From Microbacterium salsuginis (lineage in GTDB: Bacteria > Actinomycetota > Actinomycetes > Actinomycetales > Microbacteriaceae), in contig NZ_JABACI010000004.1 of assembly GCF_012524205.1 (NCBI RefSeq), positions 62,001 through 126,000 on the forward strand: a stretch of 64,000 nt of DNA, in the 5' to 3' direction. The notes beneath the pieces were generated by a model. It searched no databases. It worked only from the letters and a program-made list of their open reading frames with translations, and was not told the origin of the DNA. The position numbers and the translations under genes were made by a program. Shown in pieces: positions 41,475 through 50,452 of the stretch. Numbering within the stretch: position 1 is the stretch's first letter; each line of letters starts with the position of its first letter.

Positions 41475-43124
41475 GTGCAACGACCACTCGCCGGGCTCAC
41501 ACGGAAGAACGTCGGCCGCGAGCTGCTCGCGGGCGTGACCCTGGTCGCGATCGCGATCCCGCTCAACATCGGCTACGCCCAGATCGCAGGCCTGCCGCCG
41601 ACCGCGGGCCTCTACGCCCTGGTCGTCCCGACCATCGTCTATGCGCTGGTCGTCTCGTCACGGCAGCTGGTGGCGTCGCCGGATGCCGCGGCCGCCGCCC
41701 TCGTCGCCTCCTCGATCGGCGGCCTGGCAGCCGCGGGGTCTGCCGACTACGCGACCATGGCCCTCGCGCAGGCGATCATCTGCGGCGTCATGTTCATCCT
41801 GATGTCGGTGTTCAAGCTCGGCTTCCTCGCGAACTTCCTCTCCAAGCCGATCCTGATCGGCTTCGTCGGAGGCCTCGCCCTCGACATCCTGGTGTCGCAG
41901 ATCGCAAAAATGCTGGGGATCAGGATCGACTCCGGCGGCGAGTTCGTCGAGAAGACGATCGGCCTCGTGACCGGGCTCGGCACCCTGAACGTCTGGTCGC
42001 TGCTCATCTCGGTGGGGTCGATCGCCATCCTGCTGATCGGTCGCCGCCTGCTGGCCGTGGTGCCGTGGGCGCTCGTCGTGATGATCGTCGCCACGATCCT
42101 GGTGGTGGTGACGGATGCCGACGGCGCCGGTGTGGCGGTGCTCGGGGAGGTGCCCGCCGGGCCGCCTCAGCTCACGTGGCCGATGCTGTCATGGACCCAA
42201 TGGCTCGCACTCGTCCCGTCGGCGCTCGCCCTGACGATGGTGACCGTCGCCGAGGGACTCCTCGTGATCCGCTCGTACGCCGAGAAGCGCCACTACCCGA
42301 CCAGCCCCAACCGCGACCTTCTCGCGTTCGGGGTGGGCAACATCGCCGCCGGCGCGAGCGGCAGCTTCGCGATGGGCTCGTCGACGTCGCGCACCGCCGC
42401 GATGGATCAGGCAGGGTCCCGCACGCAGCTCCCGTCCTTCGTCCTGGCCGGAGGCACGCTGCTGCTGCTCCTGTTCGGCACAGCGCTCCTGGCCGAGATC
42501 CCCTCGCCCGCCATCGGCGCGATCGTCGGGGTGGCCGTGCTGCCGCTGCTGGGCATCCGTGAGTTCCGCGAGCTGTGGCGTCTGGACCGCTTCGAGTTCT
42601 GGATCGGCGTGGTCTGCTTCCTCGCGACGCTCTTCATCGGCGCGATTCCCGGCATCCTCGTGGCGTTCGTGCTGGCCCTGGTGAACATGGCCAAGCGCGC
42701 CGCCAACCCCGCGATCGACGTCCTTGCCGCCGACGGCGAGCCGAGCGGCTCGCTGCTCGCCGACGCACCCGCCGGCTCGGTGACGGCGCCGGGCGTCGTC
42801 GTCGTCCGGATGGCGGCGCCCCTCTTCTTCGCGAACGGCGATGTGTTCGGGACCGCGGTCAAATCCGCCGTGACCAGCGCTCGCGACAGTCAAGATGTGC
42901 ACCACGTCGTGATCGACCTCGAGGCCGTGACAGACGCCGACGTCACCGGGGCGGAGGCGTTCGCGGCGCTGCGGGACTGGCTCGATACCAGCCAGGTGTC
43001 GCTCGGCTTCAGCCGCCTGCGCGCCGATGCGCGGCCTCGCCTGGAAAGACTCGGGATCATCCGCGACGGCGACGCCGTCTATCCGACCAACCGCGCGGCC
43101 GTCGCCGCGCTCACCGAGAAGTAG
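41475..43124 (+). CDS. SulP family anion transporter with STAS domain (2 of 3)
   Basis: This 549-residue SulP transporter begins MQRPLAGLTRKNVGRELLAG and has LPPTAGLYALVVPTIVYALV, the conserved GFVGGLALDILVSQI segment and GSFAMGSSTSRTAAMDQAGS. The C-terminal STAS domain is near residues 435-545 (MAAPLFFANGDVFGTAVKSA; LEAVTDADVTGAEAFAALRD). GTG 41475 follows CCAGGAGG. The gene is 12 bases from the GAP-family gene, whose ribosome site overlaps its stop (TAGGAGG). It heads a run GAP, FGE, arylsulfatase, which supports an inorganic sulfate or sulfonated-anion substrate (inference). Confidence 0.94.
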   Translation: MQRPLAGLTRKNVGRELLAGVTLVAIAIPLNIGYAQIAGLPPTAGLYALVVPTIVYALVVSSRQLVASPDAAAAALVASSIGGLAAAGSADYATMALAQAIICGVMFILMSVFKLGFLANFLSKPILIGFVGGLALDILVSQIAKMLGIRIDSGGEFVEKTIGLVTGLGTLNVWSLLISVGSIAILLIGRRLLAVVPWALVVMIVATILVVVTDADGAGVAVLGEVPAGPPQLTWPMLSWTQWLALVPSALALTMVTVAEGLLVIRSYAEKRHYPTSPNRDLLAFGVGNIAAGASGSFAMGSSTSRTAAMDQAGSRTQLPSFVLAGGTLLLLLFGTALLAEIPSPAIGAIVGVAVLPLLGIREFRELWRLDRFEFWIGVVCFLATLFIGAIPGILVAFVLALVNMAKRAANPAIDVLAADGEPSGSLLADAPAGSVTAPGVVVVRMAAPLFFANGDVFGTAVKSAVTSARDSQDVHHVVIDLEAVTDADVTGAEAFAALRDWLDTSQVSLGFSRLRADARPRLERLGIIRDGDAVYPTNRAAVAALTEK

Positions 43125-43136
43125 GAGGCATCCGCC

Positions 43137-43808
43137 ATGGGTTCTGTCATCGGAGACATTCTTCCCCTCGCGCTCGGTGTGGCGATCAGCCCGGTGCCGA
43201 TCATCGCCGCGATCCTGATGCTCCTCTCGCCGAGAGCGCGCGCGACCGGCACGGGGTTCCTCCTCGGGTGGGTGATCGGCATCGTCGTGGCGGTCACGGT
43301 CTTCACGCTGCTGTCGTCGGTGCTGCCGATGGGCGACGAGGACGCCTCCCAGCCCATCAAGGGGGTCGTGCAGCTCGCGCTCGGCGTGCTCCTGCTCCTG
43401 CTCGCGCTGCGCCAGTGGCGCGGGCGACCGAAGCCGGGCCAGGAGCCGGCCCTGCCCAAGTGGATGCAGGCGATCGACACCATCACATTCCCGAAGGCGC
43501 TCGGCCTGGGCTTCCTGCTCTCGGCCGTGAACCCAAAGAACCTGCTGCTGGCGGCGAGCGCCGGCGTCACCGTCGGCGCGGCGGCACTCGACGGCGGGTC
43601 GACCGCGCTCGTGATCGCCGTGTTCACGCTGATCGGGGCATCCACGGTCCTCGTCCCCGTCGTCGGCTACCTGGTGGCCGCCGACAAGCTGCGAGGGCCG
43701 CTCGACGCGCTGCGCGGCTGGCTGGCCAAGGAGAACGCGGTCATCATGGCGGTGCTGCTGCTGGTCATCGGCGTCGCGGTGATCGGCAAGGGCATCGGCA
43801 GCTTCTGA
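43137..43808 (+). CDS. GAP family protein (sulfolipid-1-addressing-like membrane protein)
   Basis: This 223-residue LysE-like membrane protein has six helices. It begins with ILPLALGVAISPVPIIAAIL and LMLLSPRARATGTGFLLGWV, the conserved start of the GAP/SfLAP family (PF11139). The middle loop has TFPKALGLGFLLSAVNPKNL, the second family landmark. Mycobacterial members (Sap/Gap) assist export of sulfolipid or glycopeptidolipid (established); the role here is inferred. It is translationally close to SulP-2 and precedes the FGE gene by 35 bases. Confidence 0.9.
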   Translation: MGSVIGDILPLALGVAISPVPIIAAILMLLSPRARATGTGFLLGWVIGIVVAVTVFTLLSSVLPMGDEDASQPIKGVVQLALGVLLLLLALRQWRGRPKPGQEPALPKWMQAIDTITFPKALGLGFLLSAVNPKNLLLAASAGVTVGAAALDGGSTALVIAVFTLIGASTVLVPVVGYLVAADKLRGPLDALRGWLAKENAVIMAVLLLVIGVAVIGKGIGSF

Positions 43809-43843
43809 CGCCACCGGCTCCGCGCCCGGTTACGGTGGATGGC

Positions 43844-44770
43844 GTGATCTCTCCCGCAGTCCGAGCCGACCACGATCAGGTGCTTCTCGAGGGCGGCGTG
43901 TTCCGGATGGGGTCCGAGGACTTCTATCCCGACGAGCGGCCGGTCCACGAGCGCGAAGTCGCACCGTTCTGGATCGACCGCTACGAGGTCACCAACGAGC
44001 AGTACGCCGCGTTCGTCGACGACACCGGCTATGTCACCGTCGCCGAGCGGGCCCTCGATCCGGCCGACTTCCAGGGCGCCGATCCCGCCGATCTGGTGCC
44101 GGGGGCCATGGTCTTCACGCCGACACCCGGCCCCGTCGACCTGCGCGAGTGGCGCAACTGGTGGCGGTGGCAGCCGGGCGCCCACTGGCGCCGGCCGTTC
44201 GGACCGGAGTCGTCGATCGACGGCAGGCTGCGGCATCCGGTCGTGCACATCGCGTTCGAAGACGCGACCGCGTACGCGCAGTGGGCGGGGCTGCGCCTTC
44301 CCACCGAGGCCGAGCACGAGTACGCCGCGCGCGGCGGGCTCGACGGCGCGCGGTTCGCGTGGGGCGACGAGGCCTACCCCGGCGGCGTCGCACAGGCGAA
44401 CTCGTGGCTCGGGCGCTTCCCCTACGACAACCAGGGCGTGGGGGATGCCGCACCCGTAGGCTCCTACCTTGCCAACGGCTTCGGCCTGTACGACATGACC
44501 GGCAACGTGTGGGAGTGGACGAGCGACTACTACACACCGCGCCACCTGCGCCTGTCGGACACCCCGGTCGATGCCGGCAAGCGCACCAACCTGCTGGCCG
44601 CCGCGAGCGCCCAGGAAGGGTTCCCGGCGATTCCCCGCCGCGTCCTCAAGGGCGGCTCGCACCTGTGCTCGCCCGACTACTGCCTGCGCTTCCGCCCCGC
44701 TGCGCGCTCGCCGCAGGCCGAGGACACCGGCATGTCGCACATCGGTTTCCGCTGCGCGCGCGACGCCTGA
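43844..44770 (+). CDS. Formylglycine-generating enzyme (sulfatase-activating, SUMF1 family)
   Basis: This 308-residue copper oxidase converts the active-site Cys of sulfatases to formylglycine using O2. The family start is MGSEDFYPDERPVHEREVAP, then FWIDRYEVTNEQYAAFVDDT. The C-terminal catalytic motif is GGSHLCSPDYCLRFR with C275 and C280 spaced as the essential pair of human FGE (C336/C341), followed by RPAARSPQAEDTGMSHIGFR. GTG 43844 is seven bases after TACGGT; GTG 43835 is an alternative. An arylsulfatase with a modifiable Cys is next downstream and a second is at 57541, so both are likely substrates. Confidence 0.95.
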   Translation: MISPAVRADHDQVLLEGGVFRMGSEDFYPDERPVHEREVAPFWIDRYEVTNEQYAAFVDDTGYVTVAERALDPADFQGADPADLVPGAMVFTPTPGPVDLREWRNWWRWQPGAHWRRPFGPESSIDGRLRHPVVHIAFEDATAYAQWAGLRLPTEAEHEYAARGGLDGARFAWGDEAYPGGVAQANSWLGRFPYDNQGVGDAAPVGSYLANGFGLYDMTGNVWEWTSDYYTPRHLRLSDTPVDAGKRTNLLAAASAQEGFPAIPRRVLKGGSHLCSPDYCLRFRPAARSPQAEDTGMSHIGFRCARDA

Positions 44771-44907
44771 CTCTCCCCCCTCCCCCGAGCGAGGGCGCCT
44801 TCTCGGTGCACCGGACGGGAATCGCGCCGCACCTCTAGCCAGCGCACCGGCGGAACTGTTTGGATCAGGAGGTACGCCGCAACCTCGCCGCTCGACAGGA
44901 GCCCCTC

Positions 44908-46407
44908 ATGGCAGACAAGCCCAACATCCTCATCATCTGGGGCGACGACATCGGGATCTCGAACCTCAGCGCCTACTCCGACGGGCTCATGGGATATCGC
45001 ACGCCCAACATCGACCGCGTGGCGAACGAGGGCGTGAAGTTCACCGACTACTACGGCGAGCAGAGCTGCACGGCCGGCCGCGCCGCCTTCATCACCGGGC
45101 AGAACCCGTACCGGACCGGCCTGACGAAGGTCGGGATGCCGGGAGCCGACGTCGGGCTGCGGCACGAGGACCCCACCATCGCCACCGCACTGAAGGCGCA
45201 GGGCTACGCGACCGGCCAGTTCGGCAAGAACCACCTCGGCGACCGTGACGAGTTCCTGCCGACGGCGCACGGATTCGACGAGTTCTTCGGCAACCTCTAC
45301 CACCTCAACGCCGAGGAGGAGCCGGAGCACCCGGACTACCCCACCGACGAGGAGTTCCCGGGATTCAACGAGCGCTTCCGCCCGCGCGGCGTCATCCACT
45401 CGTGGGCGAACGAGGACGGCACGCAGCGGATCGAAGACACCGGGCCGCTCACGAAGAAGCGCATGGAGACGTGCGACGAGGAGTTCCGGGATGCCGCGGC
45501 GGACTTCATCCGCCGGCAGGCCGAGGACGACACCCCGTTCTTCGTGTGGTTCAACTCGACGCACATGCATTTCCGCACCCACACCAAGGAGGAGAGCAAG
45601 GGCCGGGCCGGACGCTGGCAGTCCGAGTACCACGACACGATGCTCGACCACGACGACGTCGTCGGCAGCCTGCTCGACCTGCTCGACGAGCTGGGGCTCG
45701 CCGAAGACACCATCGTCATGTACTCGACCGACAACGGTCCGCACATGAACAGCTGGCCCGACGCCGGCATGACGCCGTTCCGCAACGAGAAGAACTCCAA
45801 CTGGGAGGGCGCCTACCGGGTGCCGTGCATGGTGCGCTGGCCCGGGCACATCCCCGCGGGCACGACGCTGAACGGCATCGTCAGCCACAACGACTGGTTC
45901 GTCACGCTGCTCGCCGCAGCCGGCGACACCGACGTCGCCGAGCGGCTCGCGAGCGGTACCGAACTCGCCGGCTCGGAGTACAAGGTCCACCTCGACGGGC
46001 ACAACCAGCTCGACTACATCACCGGCAAGGCCGAGATGAGCCCGCGCCGGCACTTCTTCTACGTCTCGGACGACGGCGATCTCACCGCGCTGCGCTTCGA
46101 CAACTGGAAGATCGTGTTCCTCGAGCAGCGGGCGCCCGGCACCCTCAACGTATGGCTCGAGCCGTACACGGAGCTGCGTGCGCCGAAGCTGTTCAACCTG
46201 CGCACCGACCCGTTCGAGCGGGCCGACATCACCTCGAACACGTACTTCGACTGGATGCTGGATCGCGTCTTCCTGTTCGTCCCGGCGCAGGCGTACGTGG
46301 CACGGATGCTGCAGACGCTGGTGGAGTTCCCGCCCCGTCAGGAGCCCGCGGCGTTCAACCTCGACCGTGTCATGGAGAAGCTGAAGGCGACCGCGGGCAA
46401 CTCATAG
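44908..46407 (+). CDS. Arylsulfatase (type I, formylglycine-dependent), cytoplasmic type
   Basis: This 499-residue sulfatase hydrolyses sulfate monoesters. The N-terminal metal site is NILIIWGDDIGISNLSAYSD. The modification motif is C54-T-A-G-R58 in GEQSCTAGRAAFITGQNPYR (consensus C-x-P/A-x-R). The Ca2+ site continues with YSTDNGPHMNSWPD (D and N ligands), plus HMHF and TPFRNEKNSNWEGAYRVPCM (active-site Lys region). There is no signal peptide or Tat motif, so it should act in the cytoplasm. ATG 44908 follows ACAGGAGCC. It is 138 bases downstream of the FGE gene and 15 before the cardiolipin synthase-like gene. Substrate unknown. Confidence 0.95.
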   Translation: MADKPNILIIWGDDIGISNLSAYSDGLMGYRTPNIDRVANEGVKFTDYYGEQSCTAGRAAFITGQNPYRTGLTKVGMPGADVGLRHEDPTIATALKAQGYATGQFGKNHLGDRDEFLPTAHGFDEFFGNLYHLNAEEEPEHPDYPTDEEFPGFNERFRPRGVIHSWANEDGTQRIEDTGPLTKKRMETCDEEFRDAAADFIRRQAEDDTPFFVWFNSTHMHFRTHTKEESKGRAGRWQSEYHDTMLDHDDVVGSLLDLLDELGLAEDTIVMYSTDNGPHMNSWPDAGMTPFRNEKNSNWEGAYRVPCMVRWPGHIPAGTTLNGIVSHNDWFVTLLAAAGDTDVAERLASGTELAGSEYKVHLDGHNQLDYITGKAEMSPRRHFFYVSDDGDLTALRFDNWKIVFLEQRAPGTLNVWLEPYTELRAPKLFNLRTDPFERADITSNTYFDWMLDRVFLFVPAQAYVARMLQTLVEFPPRQEPAAFNLDRVMEKLKATAGNS

Positions 46408-46421
46408 GGCACACTGTCCAC

Positions 46422-47894
46422 GTGGATCCTGCTTTCGGAGCGAACCTGGGGTGGACGCTCGGCGCCCTCGTCGTCCTCGCGATCAACGTCGTCGCGCTGA
46501 TCGTGATCCCGCGGGGGCGCAAGCCCACCGCGGCGATGTCGTGGCTGCTGCTGATCTTCCTGCTGCCCGTCGTCGGCATCGTGCTGTTCCTGCTGATCGG
46601 CAACGTCAAGCTTCCGAAGAAGCGGCGCGCCGAGCAGACCCGCGTCGACGGGATCATCCGCGCCGCCGTCGACCGGGCGGGTCTGGACGCCCCCACCGAC
46701 GACGAGCCGCGCTGGTTCCGGCGGGTCGTGCAGCAGAACCAGGCGCTCACGGCGCTCCCGGCGACCACCGGCAACGAGGCGACCCTGTACGGCGACTACC
46801 AGGCGTCGATCGACGCGATGGCGGCGGCGATCGATGAGGCGCAGCATCACGTGCACGTGGAGTTCTACATCGTCGGGTTCGACGACACCACGCGCGGCTT
46901 CTTCGCGGCGATGGAGCGTGCCGTCGCCCGCGGTGTCACGGTGCGGGTGCTGCTGGACTACATCGCCTCGCGCAAGGTGACCGTGAGCGACGCGACAGTG
47001 GCCGAGCTCGACCGCATCGGCGTGACGTGGGCGTACATGCTCCCCGTGCAGCCGTTGAAGGGCAAGTACCAGCGCCCCGATCTGCGCAACCACCGCAAGA
47101 TCGTCGTGGTCGACGGCCGCGTCGGCTTCCTCGGCTCGCAGAACCTCATCGACCGCACGTACGACGCGCCCAAGAACATCAAGCGCGGCCTCAAATGGCA
47201 GGAGCTCGTGACGCGCGTCACCGGCCCCACCGTCGCCGCGATCGACGCCGTCTTCCAGTCCGACTGGCTGATCGAGACCGGCGAGGAGCTGACCGCCGAG
47301 CGCGTGCCCGTCGGTCAGCTCGATCGGTCGGCCTCGCCGGACGCCCTGCTGTGTCAGGTGGTGCCGAGCGGCCCTGGTTACGAGACCGAGAACAACCTGC
47401 GGCTGTTCCTGTCGCTGATCCACGGGGCCACCGAGAAGGTCATCCTGACGAGCCCGTACTTCGTGCCCGACGAGGCGATGGTGTACGCCATCACGACCGC
47501 GTGCCAGCGGGGCCTGGAAGTCCAGCTGTTCGTGTCGGAGATCGGCGATCAGGGCCTGGTCTACCACGCGCAGCGTTCGTACTACACGGCGCTGCTCGAA
47601 GCGGGTGTGCGGATCTTCCTGTACCCGCCGCCCTTCATCCTGCATTCCAAGCACTTCTCGATCGACGACGACATCGCGGTGATCGGCTCGAGCAACATGG
47701 ACATCCGGTCCTTCAGCCTCAACAGCGAGGTCTCGCTCCTCGTGCGCGGCGCGTCGTTCGTAGCGGCGATGCGCGAAGTCGAGCAGGGCTACCGCGACGC
47801 GGGGCGTGAGCTCACGCTCGAGGAGTGGCGCCGGGAGCCCGCGAAGGCGACCTTCCTCGACGGCGTCGCCCGGCTCACGTCCGCGCTGAACTGA
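46422..47894 (+). CDS. cls: Cardiolipin synthase (phospholipase D family)
   Basis: This 490-residue membrane enzyme joins phosphatidyl groups to make cardiolipin. Two N-terminal helices form the PLDc_N region (LGALVVLAINVVALIVIPRG, LLLIFLLPVVGIVLFLLIGN). Two HKD motifs follow: HRKIVVVDGRVGFLGSQN and HSKHFSIDDDIAVIGSSNMD. The C-terminal DGVARLTSAL is typical of Cls. GTG 46422 is 15 bases after the sulfatase stop, so the genes are probably cotranscribed. An anionic-lipid enzyme next to a sulfatase fits an envelope-lipid theme (inference). Confidence 0.93.
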   Translation: MDPAFGANLGWTLGALVVLAINVVALIVIPRGRKPTAAMSWLLLIFLLPVVGIVLFLLIGNVKLPKKRRAEQTRVDGIIRAAVDRAGLDAPTDDEPRWFRRVVQQNQALTALPATTGNEATLYGDYQASIDAMAAAIDEAQHHVHVEFYIVGFDDTTRGFFAAMERAVARGVTVRVLLDYIASRKVTVSDATVAELDRIGVTWAYMLPVQPLKGKYQRPDLRNHRKIVVVDGRVGFLGSQNLIDRTYDAPKNIKRGLKWQELVTRVTGPTVAAIDAVFQSDWLIETGEELTAERVPVGQLDRSASPDALLCQVVPSGPGYETENNLRLFLSLIHGATEKVILTSPYFVPDEAMVYAITTACQRGLEVQLFVSEIGDQGLVYHAQRSYYTALLEAGVRIFLYPPPFILHSKHFSIDDDIAVIGSSNMDIRSFSLNSEVSLLVRGASFVAAMREVEQGYRDAGRELTLEEWRREPAKATFLDGVARLTSALN

Positions 47895-47908
47895 CGCGGA
47901 CGGTCCCC

Positions 47909-47929
47909 CGGCCCGCTGAGAGCGGGCCG
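47909..47929. terminator. Hairpin between cls and the AI-2E permease gene
   Basis: CGGCCCGCT (47909-47917), loop GAG, AGCGGGCCG (47921-47929), between convergent stops at 47894 and 47945. Confidence 0.7.
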
Positions 47930-47944
47930 CTGCGGCATCCGTCG

Positions 47945-49039
47945 TCAGATCTTCTGATCCTGCCTCGGGATCACGACCTCGCGGATGATCAGGAGGATCG
48001 ACGCCATCACGGGCAGCGCGAGGAGCACCCCGAGGATGCCCATGAGCGTGCCGCCCACGAGTGCGCCGATCAGCACGAGGGCCGGCGGGATCGAGATCGC
48101 GCGGTTCATGACGCGCGGGCTGACGACGTACGACTCGAGCTGGATGTAGATCAGGTACGCGACGCCGAAGATCAGCGCCTGCACGGGGCTCGTGAAGAAC
48201 GCGACGGCGGTGGAGAGCACCCAGAAGATCACCGATCCGAACAGCGGGATGAGGGTGATCACGAACGCGATCACGGCCATCAGCGCGGGGAACGGCAGTC
48301 CGATCAGCAGGTGCAGGACGAAGACCACGCCCGCGTTGATCGACGACAGGATCACCGACCCGATGAGCGAGCTGCCGACGGACGCCGTGATGCGCTCGGT
48401 GAGGTCCTCCACTCGCGGGCGGCTGCGCGCCGGCGACAGCGCGTACATCGCGCGCTTGGTCGCCGCGAGCGATGCCAGGAAGTACAGCGTCAACGCCACG
48501 ACGATGAAGCCCGCCGAGATGCCGCCGACGATCCCGGCGCCGACGGCGAGCACCCCCCCGCCGAGGAGCGCGATCGTCGACGGCGACGCGATCCAGTCCG
48601 AGAGCTGCGCAAGACCGGCCAGCGCCGCTGCCTGCGCCTCGGGCGTCAGTCGCGCGAACCATTCCGAGTCGGGGAGAGCGGCGATCGCCTCGGGGAGGGC
48701 CTCGACGAGTTCGATGATCTGCGCGATGACGGGAGGGAGCACGAAGACGAGAAAGGCCGCCATCAACAGCGCAAACCCGCAGAAGACGATCGCGATCCCG
48801 GCACCGCGATGCACCCCGCGGCGTTCGAGCAGCCGCACGATGGGGTCGAGGGCGACGGCGAGGAAGATCGCCAGGACGATGTAGACGAGGATCGTCGAGA
48901 TCGCACCGAGTGCGGAGCCCAGCAGCAGCGCGCCCAGCACGCCGAGCGTGACGAGGAAGCCGGTCGCGAGCGGCCGGTCGAGCCCGGCGAGGACGCCGGC
49001 GAACCGGCGCGGGGGCGAGACGTCGTCGTCGGGGGTCAT
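47945..49039 (-). CDS. AI-2E family (PerM/TqsA) membrane transporter, first copy
   Basis: This 364-residue polytopic protein has about eight helices and belongs to the AI-2E exporter superfamily. The central cytoplasmic domain has the amphipathic EALPEAIAALPDSEWFARLT region, and the C-terminal landmark is LPFPALMAVIAFVITLIPLF followed by YLIYIQLESYVVSPRVMNRA. Family members export autoinducer-2, Na+ or other small solutes. ATG 49039 is used (MTPDDDVSPPRRFAGVLAGL); the frame is open further but lacks coding character. A second, unrelated-length member lies at 53631. Confidence 0.9.
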   Translation of the reverse strand: MTPDDDVSPPRRFAGVLAGLDRPLATGFLVTLGVLGALLLGSALGAISTILVYIVLAIFLAVALDPIVRLLERRGVHRGAGIAIVFCGFALLMAAFLVFVLPPVIAQIIELVEALPEAIAALPDSEWFARLTPEAQAAALAGLAQLSDWIASPSTIALLGGGVLAVGAGIVGGISAGFIVVALTLYFLASLAATKRAMYALSPARSRPRVEDLTERITASVGSSLIGSVILSSINAGVVFVLHLLIGLPFPALMAVIAFVITLIPLFGSVIFWVLSTAVAFFTSPVQALIFGVAYLIYIQLESYVVSPRVMNRAISIPPALVLIGALVGGTLMGILGVLLALPVMASILLIIREVVIPRQDQKI

Positions 49040-49210
49040 GCCCTCATGATCGCGGCATCCGCCGCCTTCACACCGCACCACGCGGAGGATCGGCGGCGGA
49101 GAAGTTCACCTTCCTTTCACGCGGATCAGGGGATGCCGAGCGGAAGGCCGACCGCTAGGTTCATAGCAGCGGCGGGCATTCGGCCCGTCCTGACGATTGG
49201 CACCTCGCAC

Positions 49211-49600
49211 ATGGGCTTCTGGGATCTCTTGCTCTGGATCTTCTCGATCTTCGTCTTCGTCGCTTATCTGATGGTCGTGTTCTCGATCATCGGCGACATC
49301 TTCCGCGACCATTCGCTGAACGGCTGGCTGAAGGCGCTGTGGATCCTCTTCCTGATCTTCGTGCCGTTCCTGACGGCGCTCGTCTACCTCATCGCCCGCG
49401 GTGCGGGGATGCAGAAGCGCTCCATCGCGCAGGCCGAAGCACTGCGCTCCGCGCAGGACGCCTACATCCGGCAGGCCGCCGGCGGCGGCGGCGGGACCAG
49501 CGCCGCCGACGACATCACCAAGGCCAAGTCGCTGCTCGACGCGGGCGCGATCTCACCGGCCGAGTTCGACGCGTTGAAGGCCAAGGCGCTGGCGGCCTAG
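49211..49600 (+). CDS. PLDc_N and SHOCT domain membrane protein
   Basis: This 129-residue protein has two helices (LLLWIFSIFVFVAYLMVVFS and ALWILFLIFVPFLTALVYLI) of PLDc_N type, then a SHOCT domain at the C-terminus (DITKAKSLLDAGAISPAEFD, ALKAKALA). SHOCT is a short oligomerisation module. It is the first gene of a three-gene set ending with another SHOCT protein, with strong ribosome sites between (GGAGGAGAC, AAGGAGGAAG). Role unknown. Confidence 0.88.
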   Translation: MGFWDLLLWIFSIFVFVAYLMVVFSIIGDIFRDHSLNGWLKALWILFLIFVPFLTALVYLIARGAGMQKRSIAQAEALRSAQDAYIRQAAGGGGGTSAADDITKAKSLLDAGAISPAEFDALKAKALAA

Positions 49601-49623
49601 CCCGCGCAGGATCAGGAGGAGAC

Positions 49624-50043
49624 ATGACGACATTCGACTACGGCCCCATCGAGTTCTACGCGGTCGCGTTCGACGGCGACCGGCCTGGACCGGCGGTGCT
49701 CAAGGCGGTCGACGACCTCGTCGCCGCCGGCACGGTGAACGTGCTCGACCTGGTGTTCGCACGGCGTTCGCCCGAGGGCGAGCTCGAGATCCTGGAGCTG
49801 TCGGACACGATCGATGACGGCGACGTCCCTCCGCTCGACATGGCGGGTCTGGCCGGCGAGGACGACATCGCCGAGCTCGCCGCAGGGCTCGAACCGGGCA
49901 CGTCGGCCGCGATCATCGTCGTCGAGCTGCTGTGGGCGAAGGCCTTCGCGTCGGCGCTCTACGACGCGGGCGGCGCTGTCATCGCTCGCGAAGGCGTGCC
50001 CGCACCGATCGTGAACGCGTTCCTCGCCGAGCACGCCGACTGA
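49624..50043 (+). CDS. DUF6325 family protein
   Basis: This 139-residue soluble protein begins MTTFDYGPIEFYAVAFDGDR and shows the DUF6325 (related to DUF1269) pattern: VLDLVFARRSPEGELEILEL, LAGEDDIAELAAGLEPGTSA and IVVELLWAKAFASALYDAGG. It is probably a small alpha/beta fold acting with a membrane or SHOCT partner. ATG 49624 follows AGGAGGAGAC, 23 bases after the preceding stop. It is the central gene of the SHOCT-DUF6325-SHOCT operon. Function unknown. Confidence 0.9.
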   Translation: MTTFDYGPIEFYAVAFDGDRPGPAVLKAVDDLVAAGTVNVLDLVFARRSPEGELEILELSDTIDDGDVPPLDMAGLAGEDDIAELAAGLEPGTSAAIIVVELLWAKAFASALYDAGGAVIAREGVPAPIVNAFLAEHAD

Positions 50044-50068
50044 GCCGAGAAGGATCAAGGAGGAAGAC

Positions 50069-50422
50069 ATGCCACTGAGAAGATTCGGACGCCCCGGACT
50101 CATCGGGATGGCCGCCCGCACCGCGGTCGTGGCCGGTACCGCCACGGCCGTCTCGGGCGGAATCCAGCGCCGCCAGCAGGACAAGGCCTACCAGGCGCAG
50201 GAGGCACAGGCCTACGAGGCTCAGCAGCAGCAGGCCGCGATGCAGGAGGCGGCCGCGCAGGCAGTGGCTGCTCAGCAGGCCGCCGCACCGGCGCCTGCTC
50301 CGGCGGCCCCTGCCGCGGGCGACGACATGATGGCCAAGCTCACGCAGCTCGCGCAGCTGCACGCGCAGGGCATCCTGTCGGACGACGAGTTCGCCGCCGC
50401 CAAGGCGAAGCTGCTGGCCTGA
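50069..50422 (+). CDS. Small SHOCT domain protein with Gln/Ala-rich coiled coil
   Basis: This 117-residue protein has a basic N-terminus (PLRRFGRPGLIGMAARTAVV), a Gln/Ala-rich helix (QAQEAQAYEAQQQQAAMQEA), an Ala/Pro linker and a C-terminal SHOCT domain (LTQLAQLHAQGILSDDEFAA, AKAKLLA). ATG 50069 follows AAGGAGGAAG. Third gene of the operon with DUF6325; its SHOCT domain could pair with that of the 49211 protein. Confidence 0.9.
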   Translation: MPLRRFGRPGLIGMAARTAVVAGTATAVSGGIQRRQQDKAYQAQEAQAYEAQQQQAAMQEAAAQAVAAQQAAAPAPAPAAPAAGDDMMAKLTQLAQLHAQGILSDDEFAAAKAKLLA

Positions 50423-50452
50423 CCGGCCGCTCACGCTCGACGAGGCCGCGCC

